A stretch of DNA of 64,000 nucleotides from Platerodrilus igneus. Taxonomy: Eukaryota > Arthropoda > Insecta > Coleoptera > Lycidae. Made by a program: the position numbers and the translations under genes. The notes beneath the pieces were generated by a model, which had not been told where the DNA came from, made no database searches, and saw only the letters and a list, made by a program, of their open reading frames with translations. This document shows, piece by piece, positions 21,711 through 34,400 of the stretch; position 1 is the first letter of the stretch, and each line of letters starts with the position of its first letter. The stretch spans positions 1,532,501 through 1,596,500 of the forward strand of contig JARFIW010001189.1 of the NCBI GenBank assembly GCA_036346225.1, given 5' to 3'.

Positions 21711-22217
21711 GCAACCCGTCAAACATACAAACGCTCGGGGCACAGCGTATTCTCAAGGATTCCAGAATTCTTCTAGAAATTACGGGAGCATGAGTCATCC
21801 TTGTAATCCAGAGTATATATAAGACCGCTAATGAATGCAAGGGTCAATCTATACTAGAATGTCGTATATAAATTATAACGTGGTAAAGTAATAGTAGTTT
21901 TGAGCTTTTAGAAGTTTACATAAATGTGATATGCTGTATCTAATGTACATGCAGCTTGTAGTATACATAAATAAATAGAAGTGTATAAACAAATAGTTGT
22001 GTTAGTGTTGTTACTGGACTTATGGTAAAGGAGTTAGTTTAAGAAGATATTAGTGCTTGTAAATTCATTAGTGTAATAGTGCTTCATTGTTAAGTGGACT
22101 GAAAACATCTATAAATAAGGCATATACTGTTAATTAGACTTGTGAACAGTGAGTAATAAAGACCATTATTATTACTTGTTTTGAATTAAAGAAACGCGGT
22201 AGCAGTAGCTCGTTTCA
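21692..22217 (+). mobile_element. 3' LTR of gypsy copy B
   Basis: 526 bp, same ends as 15633-16158, with about seven substitutions between the two. Followed by the ATAT target duplication. Confidence 0.93.
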
Positions 22218-22221
22218 ATAT

Positions 22222-23049
22222 TGTATATCATATTTTCACAAATTTAAAATATCTGCAAGAACTACACAACCAATTATTAAACTACCTACTGTATACGAAC
22301 TTAAAGCTGTAATGCCGATCATAAATTGTAAATTAATCTTTGTGATGTAAAAGATTAATATTGGTTACGTGAACCTAATTTCCTTATAAATAAATTAGAA
22401 AAAGTTCAAGTGTTAACTAATTCAGATGGTCATAATTTTTTAGAAATCTAATTACTCTGCCATTAGTTACATAACCATTAAAATGTTAGTTAAAAAAGCT
22501 TTCATTTTCCTGACGTGAATTCTATAACCGCTCTCATAACTGTTCATAATTAAAGCTGTCAGCAACCGTAAATGCTCTTTTATAAATTAAAAAACTCGCT
22601 TTCTTCTTGTCAGGGAGCAATTTTCAACGCAAGTTTATATAAATTAAATTTTTCAAAAGTAATCTCCTTGCTCGCAAATATTAAGTTAGAAAGTAGATTA
22701 AGATACTATATTGCGATGAAGCTTACAAATAAAATGATTTTAATTAAATACAGACCAGGGGAACCTTTTAAAAATATTAATAAGACCTATACAAAATATG
22801 TATATCTTTCTATATTAGAAGTATTCAACGTAAGAAAAAACAAAATTTATTTAATATTTGATTAGCTTAGTTTATCAGTCTACCCACCTTGTAGTTTTAA
22901 TCTTTGTAACGTATTAACCAAAACACGGATATCTTTATATTGTTAACAACGTGCGTTGGATATTGGAACAAAACATTGAGCGCAGATAAGAAAATAATAA
23001 TCTATAGGAACACTGTGGCATGATTTGAATAAAAATGAATTTAAAATCC
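22222..23049. other. Intergenic, no gene recognised
   Basis: AT-rich. A 97-codon open frame at 22572-22865 has no recognisable motif and a composition like its surroundings. Confidence 0.45.
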
Positions 23050-23651
23050 TTTACCTCAAAAAATATTTAAAATACTAGATACGTATTTCGACCACTATGT
23101 GGTCATTATCAGTAAGAATTTGTAATTAAATAATAATTAGTTATTGTTTCGGAACACTTCAGAGGATATTCTTTTCACCACTTAGGCTAAAGTAAACCTT
23201 CCCAACATACAATTTACTATAATGTTGCTTTAAACACTATCGAGGATATTTTCCTCACCCGCTGGCTGGTGTTCTCCACAACAAACAAGTGAATTGTGAC
23301 ATAATAACTAAAATCTACTTAATTTATACTAATTCTAAATCTGCTGAAGCAGAACCAAATTAATCTTGCTTTCTCATTGGTTGTTGACCTATAAGGAAAG
23401 CAAGGCAGATGGCTCTGTGGGCCCTTTATCAGTGTTTAAGAAGAGTCCTTATGTTTAACAATTTTAATTAATTCATAGGCATTTAATAAGGAAAACGTTG
23501 GTACCGCTTTTAACAATTTAACATTTTCTAGTTTAACGGGGTGGCTGGTTTCAAAAATATGTTTGGCGATCTGAGACCTTTCGTATCTACCATATTTGAA
23601 GTGAGCAATGTGCTCTTTAAATCTTACTGTTATATTCCCCCCACGAGCCAC
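23050..23651 (-). mobile_element. Penelope-like element 3' remnant with GIY-YIG endonuclease end
   Basis: The minus-strand frame 23651-23436 reads VRFKEHIAHFKYGR, then SQIAKHIFETSHPV and LLNAYELIKIVKHK. This is the C-terminal half of a Penelope-type GIY-YIG endonuclease, including the Glu in NAYE. Downstream (towards 23060) is the short inverted motif GACCACATAGTGGTC followed by GAAATACG, of the kind seen at Penelope-like element ends. The RT part is missing; R1 LINE sequence begins on the other side at about 23640. Confidence 0.6.
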
Positions 23652-25910
23652 GCCGTGGTGGACACAACAACTTACGCCAGACGCTCACTTGCAACTACTA
23701 GACGCAGACTCCAAAGAGCGAAATGTACCAATGCAGACCACATTGCTATTAATACCTTATCTAACAAATACACCACTGACAGACGACAGTACAAAATCCT
23801 CATTAACACCACGAGAAAATAGCACTTCCTTGACATAATTCACGATCAACACACAAATCCCTGGAGTACGTACCGTAAACTAATCAAACCTTCCTCCACA
23901 CACATCTTCACAGCCATTTCAACTACAATCCCTTCCTCGTTTAAGCAAACAATGTTTATCCTCCTAGATACAGCAATATCTTCGGCTCCTCTTAACGTAT
24001 CAACCCAACCGCAACAACGCTTAATTGACAACACTCTAACCCAACCAGACGCGGACTCAGACACAGATCCAGAACTCTCTTTTTTAGATTCCTTCGTTAC
24101 CAAACTAAACCCCCATAAAGCCCCCGGCCCAGATCTCATCACCAACCTGATCCTACAAAAATCCTGGCCCCTCATTAGAGAATCCACTCACTTACTATTC
24201 CAAAATGGCTCTCCTTTGGGATTTTCCCTGACCTATTTAAATATGCTTCCATCTACCCTATTCTCAAACCCAATAAGCTTCCCGAAGACCCCAAATCCTA
24301 AAGACCTATTGCACTCCTTCCAACACTTGGCAAACTCCTCAAACAGACCATCCTATGCAAACTAAACTCACACATAGAACGTCATTCTTTACTCTCGCCT
24401 AACCAAAATGGCTTCCGCTCGGGTCATAGCGCTAAACGTACAATCCGCTCCCTAATCCAAGCAGTCCAAACATTCCTTATACATACGTAGTCTCCTTATT
24501 CCTCGACTTCCACTCAGCCTTCGATCCCCTTTGGTGGCCCAATCTTCTTAATCAACTTAAACAAGCCAATTTCCCTTCCAACATCTACCTCTAAATAAAA
24601 TCCTTCCTCTCAACCAGAACAGCCATTTTAAGCTCCAATTTCCACTTGGTTACTAAACCTTTCGCCCAAGTATGTCCACAGGGTTCCCGTATATCACCTA
24701 CCCTATGGAACCTTTCAATCAATCCTCTCTTAGACCTTCGCTTACGCCGATGACGTAGCTTCCCTTATCCACGGCAACTCACGTGCCTCTAATTAATTCA
24801 ATTAAATCGTGGTCCTTTTTAAACAGACAACCACTCTCCCCGTCTAAAACGAAAATGCTCTTGCTCAAAGGCTACCTCAGCCAAACCCGAAATTCTAACA
24901 TTCACATCCTTAACACACCAATTCCCCTCTCAACAACAGCTCCCTACCTTGGACTCCACATTGACACACGCCTACAAATGAACTCCCATATTTCCAAACT
25001 TTGAACCAAAATACAAATCATACTCCATAAACTACTTCACGCACTCCCAAAGTCAGTCCACCTTGCCAATCCAACACAAAGACTAATCATTATCCACATC
25101 ATAATCCCGATCATTAGATACTCAATAAATTCTTGCTAACACCACCCTCCTACAGACGTACGCTCAACAATCATAAGACTTTTCTTACTCTACACCTCAA
25201 GAGCGTACAGAACCACCTCCACAGTGTCCTTGTATACCCTGCTTCAAATCCTTCCAATCGAAATCCAACTAAACTCCTCACAATTAAAACACGAAGCCTT
25301 CCGAAGAGATCCGAAGACCACCCAAGATATATCGGCTTATTCAAGCTGTACATATTTCCTAATCATCATTGTTCAAAATCCAAAACCTCAAACATAACCT
25401 ACCAATCATCCTACACGACAGAACACTTCAATATGACGAATACCATACTTTTCCTAAAACTGACATAAAATCTCGAATACATAACTCCCTACTCCATTTC
25501 TGGCAAGATCTTTGGTCCCACTCTACCACCGGCAGATATACATTTGAATTCTTCCCTGATATCACAAACATCCCTGTACATATTTCTTTCTCTAATCCCT
25601 CTCCAATGTAATTTCTGTCCGGCCATGGTAACTTCCGTAATAAACTTCATCAATTTCATTTAACTCCTTCCCCTCACTGTCCTTGCAACAATCAATTTCT
25701 AGAAACCCCACAACACCTGATATACTCCTGTCCCCTAACCTCTCTACTACAAATCAATCTTAAGTATTCTACAAACTTTGACCCGTTCTCCCCACTTCCT
25801 AACATAAACTTCCTAGTCACTAACTACTCACAAGAATTCAACCATTTCCTAAATAAAATCCTTTTGACCAAACAGACCACCCACAACCAGCGGCACTAAC
25901 ACATTTAATA
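23641..25910 (+). mobile_element. R1-clade LINE remnant (RT and C-terminus)
   Basis: Several frames on the plus strand add up to an R1-type ORF2 lacking its endonuclease. Features in order: KLNPHKAPGPDLI (RT motif 1, about 24095), NQNGFRSGHSAKRTI (24405), FLDFHSAFDPLWWP (24500), CPQGSRISPTLWN (24675), the RAYRTTSTVSL segment (25205), and a C-terminal Cys/His region (CPCNNQFLETPQHLIYSCP, about 25680). At least six frame breaks make it dead. The copy is 5'-truncated. Confidence 0.8.
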
Positions 25911-26119
25911 TACACTCTTGCAATTCACTACCACATCACACTTACACTCGCACTATGCACACAATCAGCACCACTCCACTCTCTAACCCTCACTAAAACT
26001 TTAAGAACCCCAGTTGTCTTTGAATTATTTATTCTAAGTTCTTAAATAGATAAACACTATAATGTACGGCTAGTATGGGATCTGGCCTAGGCATAGTCCA
26101 CAACAATAAATTAGTTTAT
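25911..26119. other. Probable 3' end of the R1-type LINE
   Basis: Short non-coding stretch between the last recognisable R1 coding sequence and the RTE tail that begins at about 26120 (CATCATCATTACGTCTTCAG). Confidence 0.4.
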
Positions 26120-27009
26120 CTATCTCATCATCATTACGTCTTCAGTCCTAGAACTGGTTGGACGCGTACCCTCATTGTTTCCTAGTTCGAACCAACCTAT
26201 ACATTTCCCTGAAATTTGCACAGTCTGCATCTATCACTATTTGTCTGATCTTGGTCTTCCGCTATCTATCTTTTTCTATCTCTGCTTGTAATATATCCCA
26301 TACTATTCCCCAGAAATGCCTTAGCACGTATCCTGTCCTTCTATTTCTTTTATTCGTTTTCTACAGATATCTTTATTCCTTTACTATTTCAACAACCTAT
26401 TTGTTATTAACTTGGTCTGTCCATGCTACCTTCCACATACATCTGAAGCACAACATTCCAGAAGGCTTCTATCTCTTTCTGTCTGCTTTTCCTACTGCCC
26501 CTATTTCATAGATGTACTGTGCTGTACACCACACTATCCTTTGTATCTGTGTTCGTTGTCTTTGAACATAGCTGCTGTTCTTTCTTGTTTGATGCAGCTG
26601 GGTCACCTTTTATTGTTTTACAGTTATATACCCTACTTCCCCGATATTCAGTTGCATGTGAAGGGGGGCAAGCAGTTTTTGGCTGCCAAGTTCCCCCAGC
26701 ATTTGATCCTTTGTCGAATTAATAGCTTTCCAATTTATCCTTTCGCACAATCAGCATTAGTTGAAAATACTTCACAACCAACGCCTGTAATTATTTATAA
26801 TAATCATCAGATTTAAGAGCACTTATTTTTTCGTCATTAGGTTTTACGTTTTGAAACTGGTTAGACTTGTATCTCAGCTTATTTATGTTTTGAGCAAACC
26901 TGCACAGTTCCCTGCAATTCTCCCAACAGCCTATATACAACTCGATTCCCTTCTATTGTTTTCTAATTATATACCCTATTTCACCGAGAATCAGTGGTAT
27001 GTGAAAGGG
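26120..27009 (-). mobile_element. RTE LINE 3' fragments and tail units
   Basis: Matches on the minus strand the RTE C-terminal/tail region seen at 3940-4840, including the ATGATG-like end and two tail units. The last unit is split by the SINE at 27010. Confidence 0.65.
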
Positions 27010-27312
27010 AGGCGTCGCCGTGGATCAATGTAGCAAGCGTAAGACTACGCATCCTAAGGTCCTGGGTTCGAATCCCGACAGGGCCGACTGCTTGAAAAAT
27101 GGCAGGTGAGTATTTTTCACAAAAATTACGCCCTCGTTCGGATGAGAGGTTAAATGGAGGTCCCGTGTGTGAGTGTTGTCACGCACGTTTAAGATCCCTA
27201 CCTTGCTTGGAACGGCAAGGGTTCGGCAAAATTCTAAATTTCCAGGCAACAAAAAACTCGCCTCCTAGCCAATGTAGTACCTTCGGGTGGAGCATTGAAA
27301 AATCACATGTAA
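27010..27312 (+). mobile_element. tRNA-derived SINE, complete, with 14-bp target duplication
   Basis: 303-bp body flanked by the perfect 14-bp direct repeat GGTATGTGAAAGGG (26996-27009 and 27313-27326). A tRNA-like head carries a B-box GGTCCTGGGTTCGAATCCC (27058-27076). The body continues with a segment shared with 47731-48035. Long target duplications indicate LINE-mediated insertion. It split an RTE tail unit. Confidence 0.88.
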
Positions 27313-28000
27313 GGTATGTGAAAGGGGTTAAGCAGCCTGTGGCTGCCAAGGATCCCCAACACTTAGTCATTTGCCCTATTAGTAGTTTTTCAGTAAATCT
27401 TTTCGCACAATTAACATTAGTTGGGAGTATTGCAAAACCAATATCTGTAGTTATTTATAATAATCACCATGTTGAAGTACAGTAATTATTATTGTCATTA
27501 GTGTTTCCATCTTGCGACTGGCTGGAAGCGTACCTCCACTGATTTCTATTCTGAGCTAGCCCACACATTTCCCTGAAATTCTCACAACCTACATCTTTCA
27601 CTATCTGTGTGCAGTAGTCTAATCTAGGTCTACCTCTACTTCTCTTTTTTCCTATCTCTGCTTCTAATATAGTCCACACTATTCCTTCATGCCTTAATAT
27701 GTAGCCTATCATCCAATCTCTCCTATTTTTTACTGCTTTTCCACATATTTCTTTTTTCCCCTACCAATTCTTGTACCTCTTTGTTCTTAACTTTGTCTGT
27801 TCACGATATCTTCATCATACGTCTGTAGCACCACATTTCAAAGGTTTCTATCTTTTTCTTGTTCTGCTTCTCTTACTGTCCAGATTTCACAGCCATACAG
27901 TGCTCTGCTCCACACATATGTTTTAAGCAATCTTTTCCTTGTTTCTATGTTTGTGGGTCTTTGAGCACAGTAGTTGCTTTTTCTTGTTAAATGTAGCACG
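27313..28000 (-). mobile_element. RTE LINE C-terminal remnant
   Basis: The minus-strand frame 27712-27464 reads MIGYILRHEGIVWTILEAEI, then a KKRSRGRPRLDY segment and LAQNRNQWRYA, the conserved C-terminus of RTE/BovB-type ORFs. Degenerate C-terminal sequence continues to about 28000. Confidence 0.75.
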
Positions 28001-28709
28001 ACCTTGTACTAATCTTTGTTTTATCTCTTTTGTGCTTTTCCCATCTTGCGTTATTTGATTTACTAGGTAGCAGAAAACCTCTTGTAAGTTCTCGTTGCCT
28101 ATTTGTATTCCTGCAACACAGTACGCGTGAGCAATGCATCATCATTGCACTAAGAATCTCAGTTAAACAAGCAGGTTTGAAAATACGTAAGATAGAAAAC
28201 GCATATAATTTAATACAAAAATTAAATTTAGAATACGTGACCAGAAAGGTAAAATCCAATACCTTGATAGATTAGGAATACTTACGGCATGGTGATAAAA
28301 GCAAAGTTCATCAAATTTGCTACTAATGCCGATAACTTGAAATCCTACGTGTAGGAAATAGCGCATCAATTTCGTTTATACATCAAAAATTAGTAGAAAT
28401 ACTCAAAATCTTGCATGTAAGAATCACGTACAAAACTTTAATCGTTGAACTATACACTTGTCAACAGATAAGCGTTCCTTTTAAATACGACAGGATTTGT
28501 AAACAAATCAGTTTAACTTGAATTAAGGCATGCTTCACATTACCTGAAAAAAAATATTTACGTAAAAGAATTAGAAGTGATTTGATAGTTAATAAATTAT
28601 ATAATGGCGAAAGTGCATACTTAAATGAAGTCCGTCGTTTTAATCCTTAAAAACGTAAGTAACAAAAAATTGTTTTTAAATTAGATTCTAAGTTTTACAT
28701 TAACAAAAT

Positions 28710-28838
28710 GACTCTGAATAATTACTGGATCCGATGTGGAAATCCAACAAGTATTTAAACAATTACTGGATTCTACGTGGATACATAATAGGCGTCTAAA
28801 CAACTACTGGATCCGACCAGGAAGTTTAACAAGGACAC
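28710..28838 (+). repeat. Three-copy degenerate minisatellite
   Basis: A unit of roughly 41-45 bp with core AACAATTACTGGATCC occurs three times with point differences (GGATCC, GGATTC, GGATCC). Confidence 0.6.
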
Positions 28839-29537
28839 TAAAATAATTTATGAATTAATCAAGAGATGCTATACTAAGAAAAATGCAAACCATATCTAAA
28901 GTAGATCTGGATTCAACGTTGGACTATTTAAATCACTAAGCTGAAACGGAAGCAGTTGGAGCAGGAACTAGTTCGAACTGGAGACAACAGGTTAGCCAAT
29001 CTGAATATGTTGTTGTATTTTTATTTATGAATATTTTACACATTGCTTTCATGAAAACATTATGTAAGGGTCAAAAAAGATCGTTTTAGTACACGTTATA
29101 AATTACGTAAAGATTGAAGGAAGTTTAATGAACGTTCATAGGGCTTCAAATAATAATAATAAGGGTGATTTTTGCTAGATTTTTGTTTAATTAAAGGGAA
29201 TGATAATTATTGAAAAAATTTAATTCAATTATTAAAAGGATTTTCTATTCAAAGAATTCTTAAACGTTTTTGTACATTGTAAATATTTTAAGAATATTAT
29301 AGTAGTTTTGCTTAATAGTGTTTTGCTTAAAAGGCATAAGAAGTAGAGTAAAAAGAAAAATTAAAATTCTTTGTTGTCGTATTGTTGCAAACTCTGTGCG
29401 TGGTTAAAATTGAGCTAGCTGAGGTATTAAAAATTTTAATTAATATTAAAAAAAATTAAATTGATAGAAAGAAAATTTTAAAATTTTTTATTTTACAAAA
29501 AGAGGGCACCGGGTTATGGCAACGATATTACAGCAAT

Positions 29538-29563
29538 ATATATATATATATATATATATATTG
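29538..29563. repeat. (TA)n microsatellite
   Basis: About 13 TA dinucleotides in a row. Confidence 0.9.
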
Positions 29564-31404
29564 TGAAAGAAAAATCTCTCATTAAATTTTATTATATTTG
29601 AAGCTCTCTTACTTAGTAGAAGCTTAAACCAGATTATGCTTTACTAGTGCAAACACGAAAGAAAACAGTAAAGGTCAGTAAGGAAATCGTTTACGCCGAA
29701 TACCGCAACAAAACGGGGACGGAATGGTAGAATTCGAGGTAGCTCAAAGACGTCGTAGAGTGGCGTGGGTGAAACAAAAAGAACACATTGGAAACTTCAG
29801 TAAAGCTATATTGTCAACATACGATCTAGAAAGATTATATACAAAACAACACAGAAACCAATAATTTGCGTAATCGTTAGTTACAACGTAATGGTAAACA
29901 AAGCGTCATAACATAAGAATATAAAATTAGTAAGCAAAATAAATATAACATCTTACAATCTAGATACTTACTAATGCTTCACCTTAAATATATACAAAAG
30001 AAAATAAATCATAAACTTTAAGTAATTATAGAAAAAGAAATATACATAATTTATACATTCTGCATTGTAAAGTGCACCTCGGCAAGAAATAGTGTAACAT
30101 TAAACTTATACACCCTAACTTAAAATAATCAAGTGCTAACTACTTTTAAATTGATGCACGAGTTGCTAACTTTAATATCTATGCAAAAAGGCTAAAGAAA
30201 CAGTAAAACGAGCTCTAACATAAACTATGATTGCCTGATTTTTAATTTAAAGAATGATTACATAGTCGCTCGTGCATTGTGAACGTAGTTTTGTAACGTG
30301 GCGTTGGCAATTTACTGGATAATTATGAGTCATAACATTATGAAGAGCAAATGAAATGTCTATTCTTCACAGCAGCATCAACAAATAACAAAAACAGAAA
30401 ACTGTACCTTGAGCTATCGGCTCCTTGCTGGAATCATCTTATGAATGGGAAAATGCGGCTGCATTTCTCTATGGGCTGTATGGTGGAACCACCAATTTAA
30501 CTCATACTAGCACAGAAAGCATTGTAAAAGCGCGATTTGACTGGGCTCTTTTACGTAAAAACGGCTTGGCGTGGAATGAATAGCTTTCAAAATACGGTCT
30601 CTATTTATAAAAAAAGAACCGTATACGGGGGTAGATATTTAGCTTTCAAAGATATCACCAAAGAATCAAGTGTGCAGAATTCTCAGAGAGAGCTGCAAAA
30701 GTCTACAGCTTGCCAACAAGAAAATAACACAATTAACAAAGGATTTTTAAACAAAGGAAAGCAATCTTATTACTTTAAAACATCTTAACAGCTGCAAGAT
30801 AACATATGACAAACCCATTGTGTTTACTTATTGGGCAGATGGTTAAGTGACCTTATCTTTTAAATGAAAGCCGTGCAGCTTTAATTAAAATGTAGTCACT
30901 GCAGGTGGTAGGAAATATTGCAACTACCTTGTAACGTAAAGTTGCTAAGCGGTTGTTTGATTTTAGAAGGCAAAAATTATAGAAAGTATCTTGAGAAATT
31001 TTATAATATAACACTAATGCAAACGACAGGAAATTGAGCTTGTTGAGAAATTCTAGAGCGTTTTAAATAGAATGCAAAAAATATACTTGCAGAGTTTTAA
31101 ACGTAACAAATTGTTTTCTGTTTAACTAAGAAAATTTCAACACAGGCCCATTTCTAAGTCTCCTTTGGGGTGATAGCCCAGTTAGCCGCCTGAAAAACAG
31201 TTTATAGCTTAAAACTTTAATTTTGTAAAGTGTAATACTACAGCGAGTCTCGTGCAATGTCAAAATTTCATTAGGCACCCCTAAATATATAAAACTGTTA
31301 CGCTTTTAATTCGAGATTTTAAAAACAAACCTCATTTTGGGGACTTTGAGTATCTATGTATCAAGAAAGGATCGTTAAAAGCATTAAAGTACACATGTTG
31401 TCAG

Positions 31405-34400
31405 ACATACAGGGTATTCACCATCACAGCGTATCCGTGACATTCCGCATCCACACTTGCCACACATCTGGACCAAAGTTTTTTCGACCGCTAAACCATT
31501 TCATCTCGAGATAGAACCCTACTGCGCGATATCCAACATTTTCGATGCCGTTTCGAGACCCATTCCAACGCATGAACGTTCATCGCTGCATTTCACACGA
31601 ATACAACACTATCTTGTTACCAGATTTTATGCTTAACATTCTCGAGCACCCAAATCAGTTTTACATTCCGACACGCCATTTGTCAGATTACTTTCGACGA
31701 TACACTTCTATCTCTGCCTTTGTCATTTTCCGACATCTTAACTATCTAGCAATTTTATCAGCATACCAAACCTTCTAAACACTGTTTAGAATCCATCCAT
31801 CCGCAGCGCACGAGCATGACCAGCGTTCGAGACGTTACTAACGATTTCTACCGTGAATAGCGACACTGTCGTTGCACGCGATATCGTAATAAAATTCGAT
31901 CTCTTATCATGCGATACCATCTTGCTTCAGTCTAGAAATCATATTCAATACAGCAATCCATTAATCATTGCACAACAGATTATAAATCGACCACGCACTG
32001 CAAGTTCACTACATACGTACCCATCATCGCGGTTATACAAATATGACGCTTTCACCACATTTACCACCGCACGTAGCCATATTACGACCTACCTTGTTAG
32101 GAAGTCACCATTAACCGTTATAGACGATTTTACAGCATATCGCCACATTCTTCGTCGAAATTTTCTAGAGCATTACGCCTAGGTCAGTCGCACGCAATTT
32201 TCAGACTTTTGTACAAACAGATCAATTTCTCGATCACCTCACTTTAAACCGTCATCCACTGTTTATACATCAAACACTTGAGCTAACTCAGAATACCTAG
32301 CACCGAGACTGTAAACAGATTTAAAATAACACCCTACATTACACACACCTTTACAATTATGAATATTTACCTGCAGCTTATACCATAAAGAAGTCTAAAC
32401 CATTCAATGTAAAGACTTTTATACAAGACAATTCTTTCACTAAGTCACAGTATTTGTAAACACAGCTTAATACATATTCACAATGTTATTTCTCAAACCT
32501 AAGGAACTTTCATATCGGTCATACATTATTACGATCAATTCTAAATATGCACTATTACCAAAGTACCAACCGGACACCATGTTATCAAACTCTGATTCAT
32601 GTTCTATATGGATCTTGTTAAGATTCGTACAATTTCCCAGATTACAGAAACTTCATACACATTTCACGCTGTTAATATTCACATCGAACTTATCCACATT
32701 TTGAGTTGTTAAACGCTGTCAATCATTTTACCTTCAGAGTTAAAATAGTTAGTCTGTAAAGTGTAATTGATATATTAATACTAGTTTCATCAAATTCTAT
32801 TATTCGATAATTAATCCTTGAAAATCATTAAAAAATTTATTACACTACAATATTTCAAACCTTTTTTCTTTTGAAAGTATGCTGTTTTTAAAAATTTCTC
32901 AGCTACCAAATTTAATTTTAGAATATCCCAGACTACCTAATTTAGTTCTACTGTGATTTTGAGCTTTATAAAATTTTGATATAATTACTAAAATTTAGAT
33001 CAATTGAAACAGATTTAAATGACACCTGCAAATAATATACTTATAAACTTCAATTCCCAGAAAACCACTTTTGTAATAATTAATTTTCCCAATCCATTTA
33101 ATTTTAATCCTCCCAGCACCCATTAATTTCCAGCAGCATCGATTTTATGCACCGTACGCTTAACGACGAACATTTACACACTCGTCAATTCATTTCGAAC
33201 GCAGCTCAACAACGTACCCAACTTGCTTTATATAAAAAATATTTTTAACAAAAATAAAAAAAAGCTTTTTTTTATTTCAAATTTTGTAATAGCATTTAAA
33301 TGTAATATATTTTTTATATAAATTTAAAAAGACGTTTTCTTAAATTCTTGATTTTTTCTAGTTTCTTAATATGTTTACCTTAGGGTATTTACTTTCTCAT
33401 TCCGTAAAAGCGATACCGCAAGACCCAGACGTTAAGACTTTGCGCGACGTAACCCGGCGTGTTACACGACACTTTGTCTGGTGCCGTTTAGAGCATTTTC
33501 CGTAGAGCCGCAGTTGCATAAACGTTTGCAGGCCATTTTAGCAAAAAAACCCGCACTATAGCACTGGTTAAACGAATCGAACTACAGTTACTCGAGCGCA
33601 CCGATTTATGTTCCTATAGAATGACCGAAGGTTTCGAAGACATCCGAACGAAGTTGAGGATTCGGCGGGAACAGTCAATCCGCCGCTCGTCCACATTTAG
33701 CGCCAATATCACTGGTCGTTCGTCGATGGCGAAGCCGTTAGAAAACACCGAAAACGTCTTCCAGTTATACGGATCGTGCATAAATCGCGAGCACACGCAC
33801 AGTGTTGCAGTCGTCAGAAGAGCATGCATATAACCAAAACACTTTAAACCATTATACCAACTTGTTGCACAGATATACAACTTTAATTTTAAACTCACGT
33901 CATACTTTGAAAGAGCTGAATATTTTCCAATGAATCACCGCAGATACGCAGCAATTACCCATATTTCCCATTTTACGACCGTGGTTAATTAGATATTTAA
34001 TTGTGCACGTTCGAGCTTCCGTAACCAACATATTTTATAGCAACAGCGCGTAATACAGCATTTCGCCGCGCTACTGTATTCTTGTAATTGCTAGAAAAGT
34101 CACCTCCTTACGTTAGACGCAGCACCATTTTGATACTTTCATAGCACATCGCGCACTTTTTCGTCGATAATTATGCTCGTAGCTTTACATCGCATAGCGG
34201 TCGGCGCACGATGATTTCAGAACCGGTACTCGATATCGTCCAAACAGTTAGATGCTCGATGTCGTCATCCATTCCTCGTAAGCAGAAACCGGCATCATCC
34301 ATTAACCGACCGTCCGTTTCGATAATTTCAAACCGACACATGGCTGACGAACTACCCGAGGTCATCGTGACACACATCCGAGCCACGCGTAACGACTGCA

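Larger units (their letters stand above)
15629..22221 (+). mobile_element. Full-length Ty3/gypsy retrotransposon, copy B
   Basis: The element spans 15633-22217 (6585 bp) with two 526-bp LTRs and a target-site duplication ATAT at 15629-15632 and 22218-22221. Order: LTR, PBS, gag, protease-RT-RNase H, integrase, macrodomain, CCCH finger, purine tract, LTR. The LTRs differ at about seven positions (roughly 1.3%), so the insertion is fairly young. RT before integrase places it in Ty3/gypsy. There is no env frame. Pol is interrupted near 19800-19850. Confidence 0.95.
28001..31404. other. AT-rich intergenic DNA
   Basis: No frame longer than about 90 codons and no motif recognised. Contains the minisatellite at 28710-28838 and a TA microsatellite. 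Confidence 0.5.

Noticed and set aside
21830..22217. env gene after pol in the gypsy elements
   Set aside because: No frame with signal peptide, furin site and membrane anchor exists between pol and the LTR in any copy.
27010..27090. tRNA gene
   Set aside because: Only the B-box is well kept. The acceptor stem and A-box are degenerate, and the body, 14-bp target duplication and other copies show a SINE.
33614..33898. 95-codon minus-strand frame in the left palindrome arm as a gene
   Set aside because: The corresponding right-arm sequence has stops and indels throughout, so the frame is not conserved; probably chance openness.
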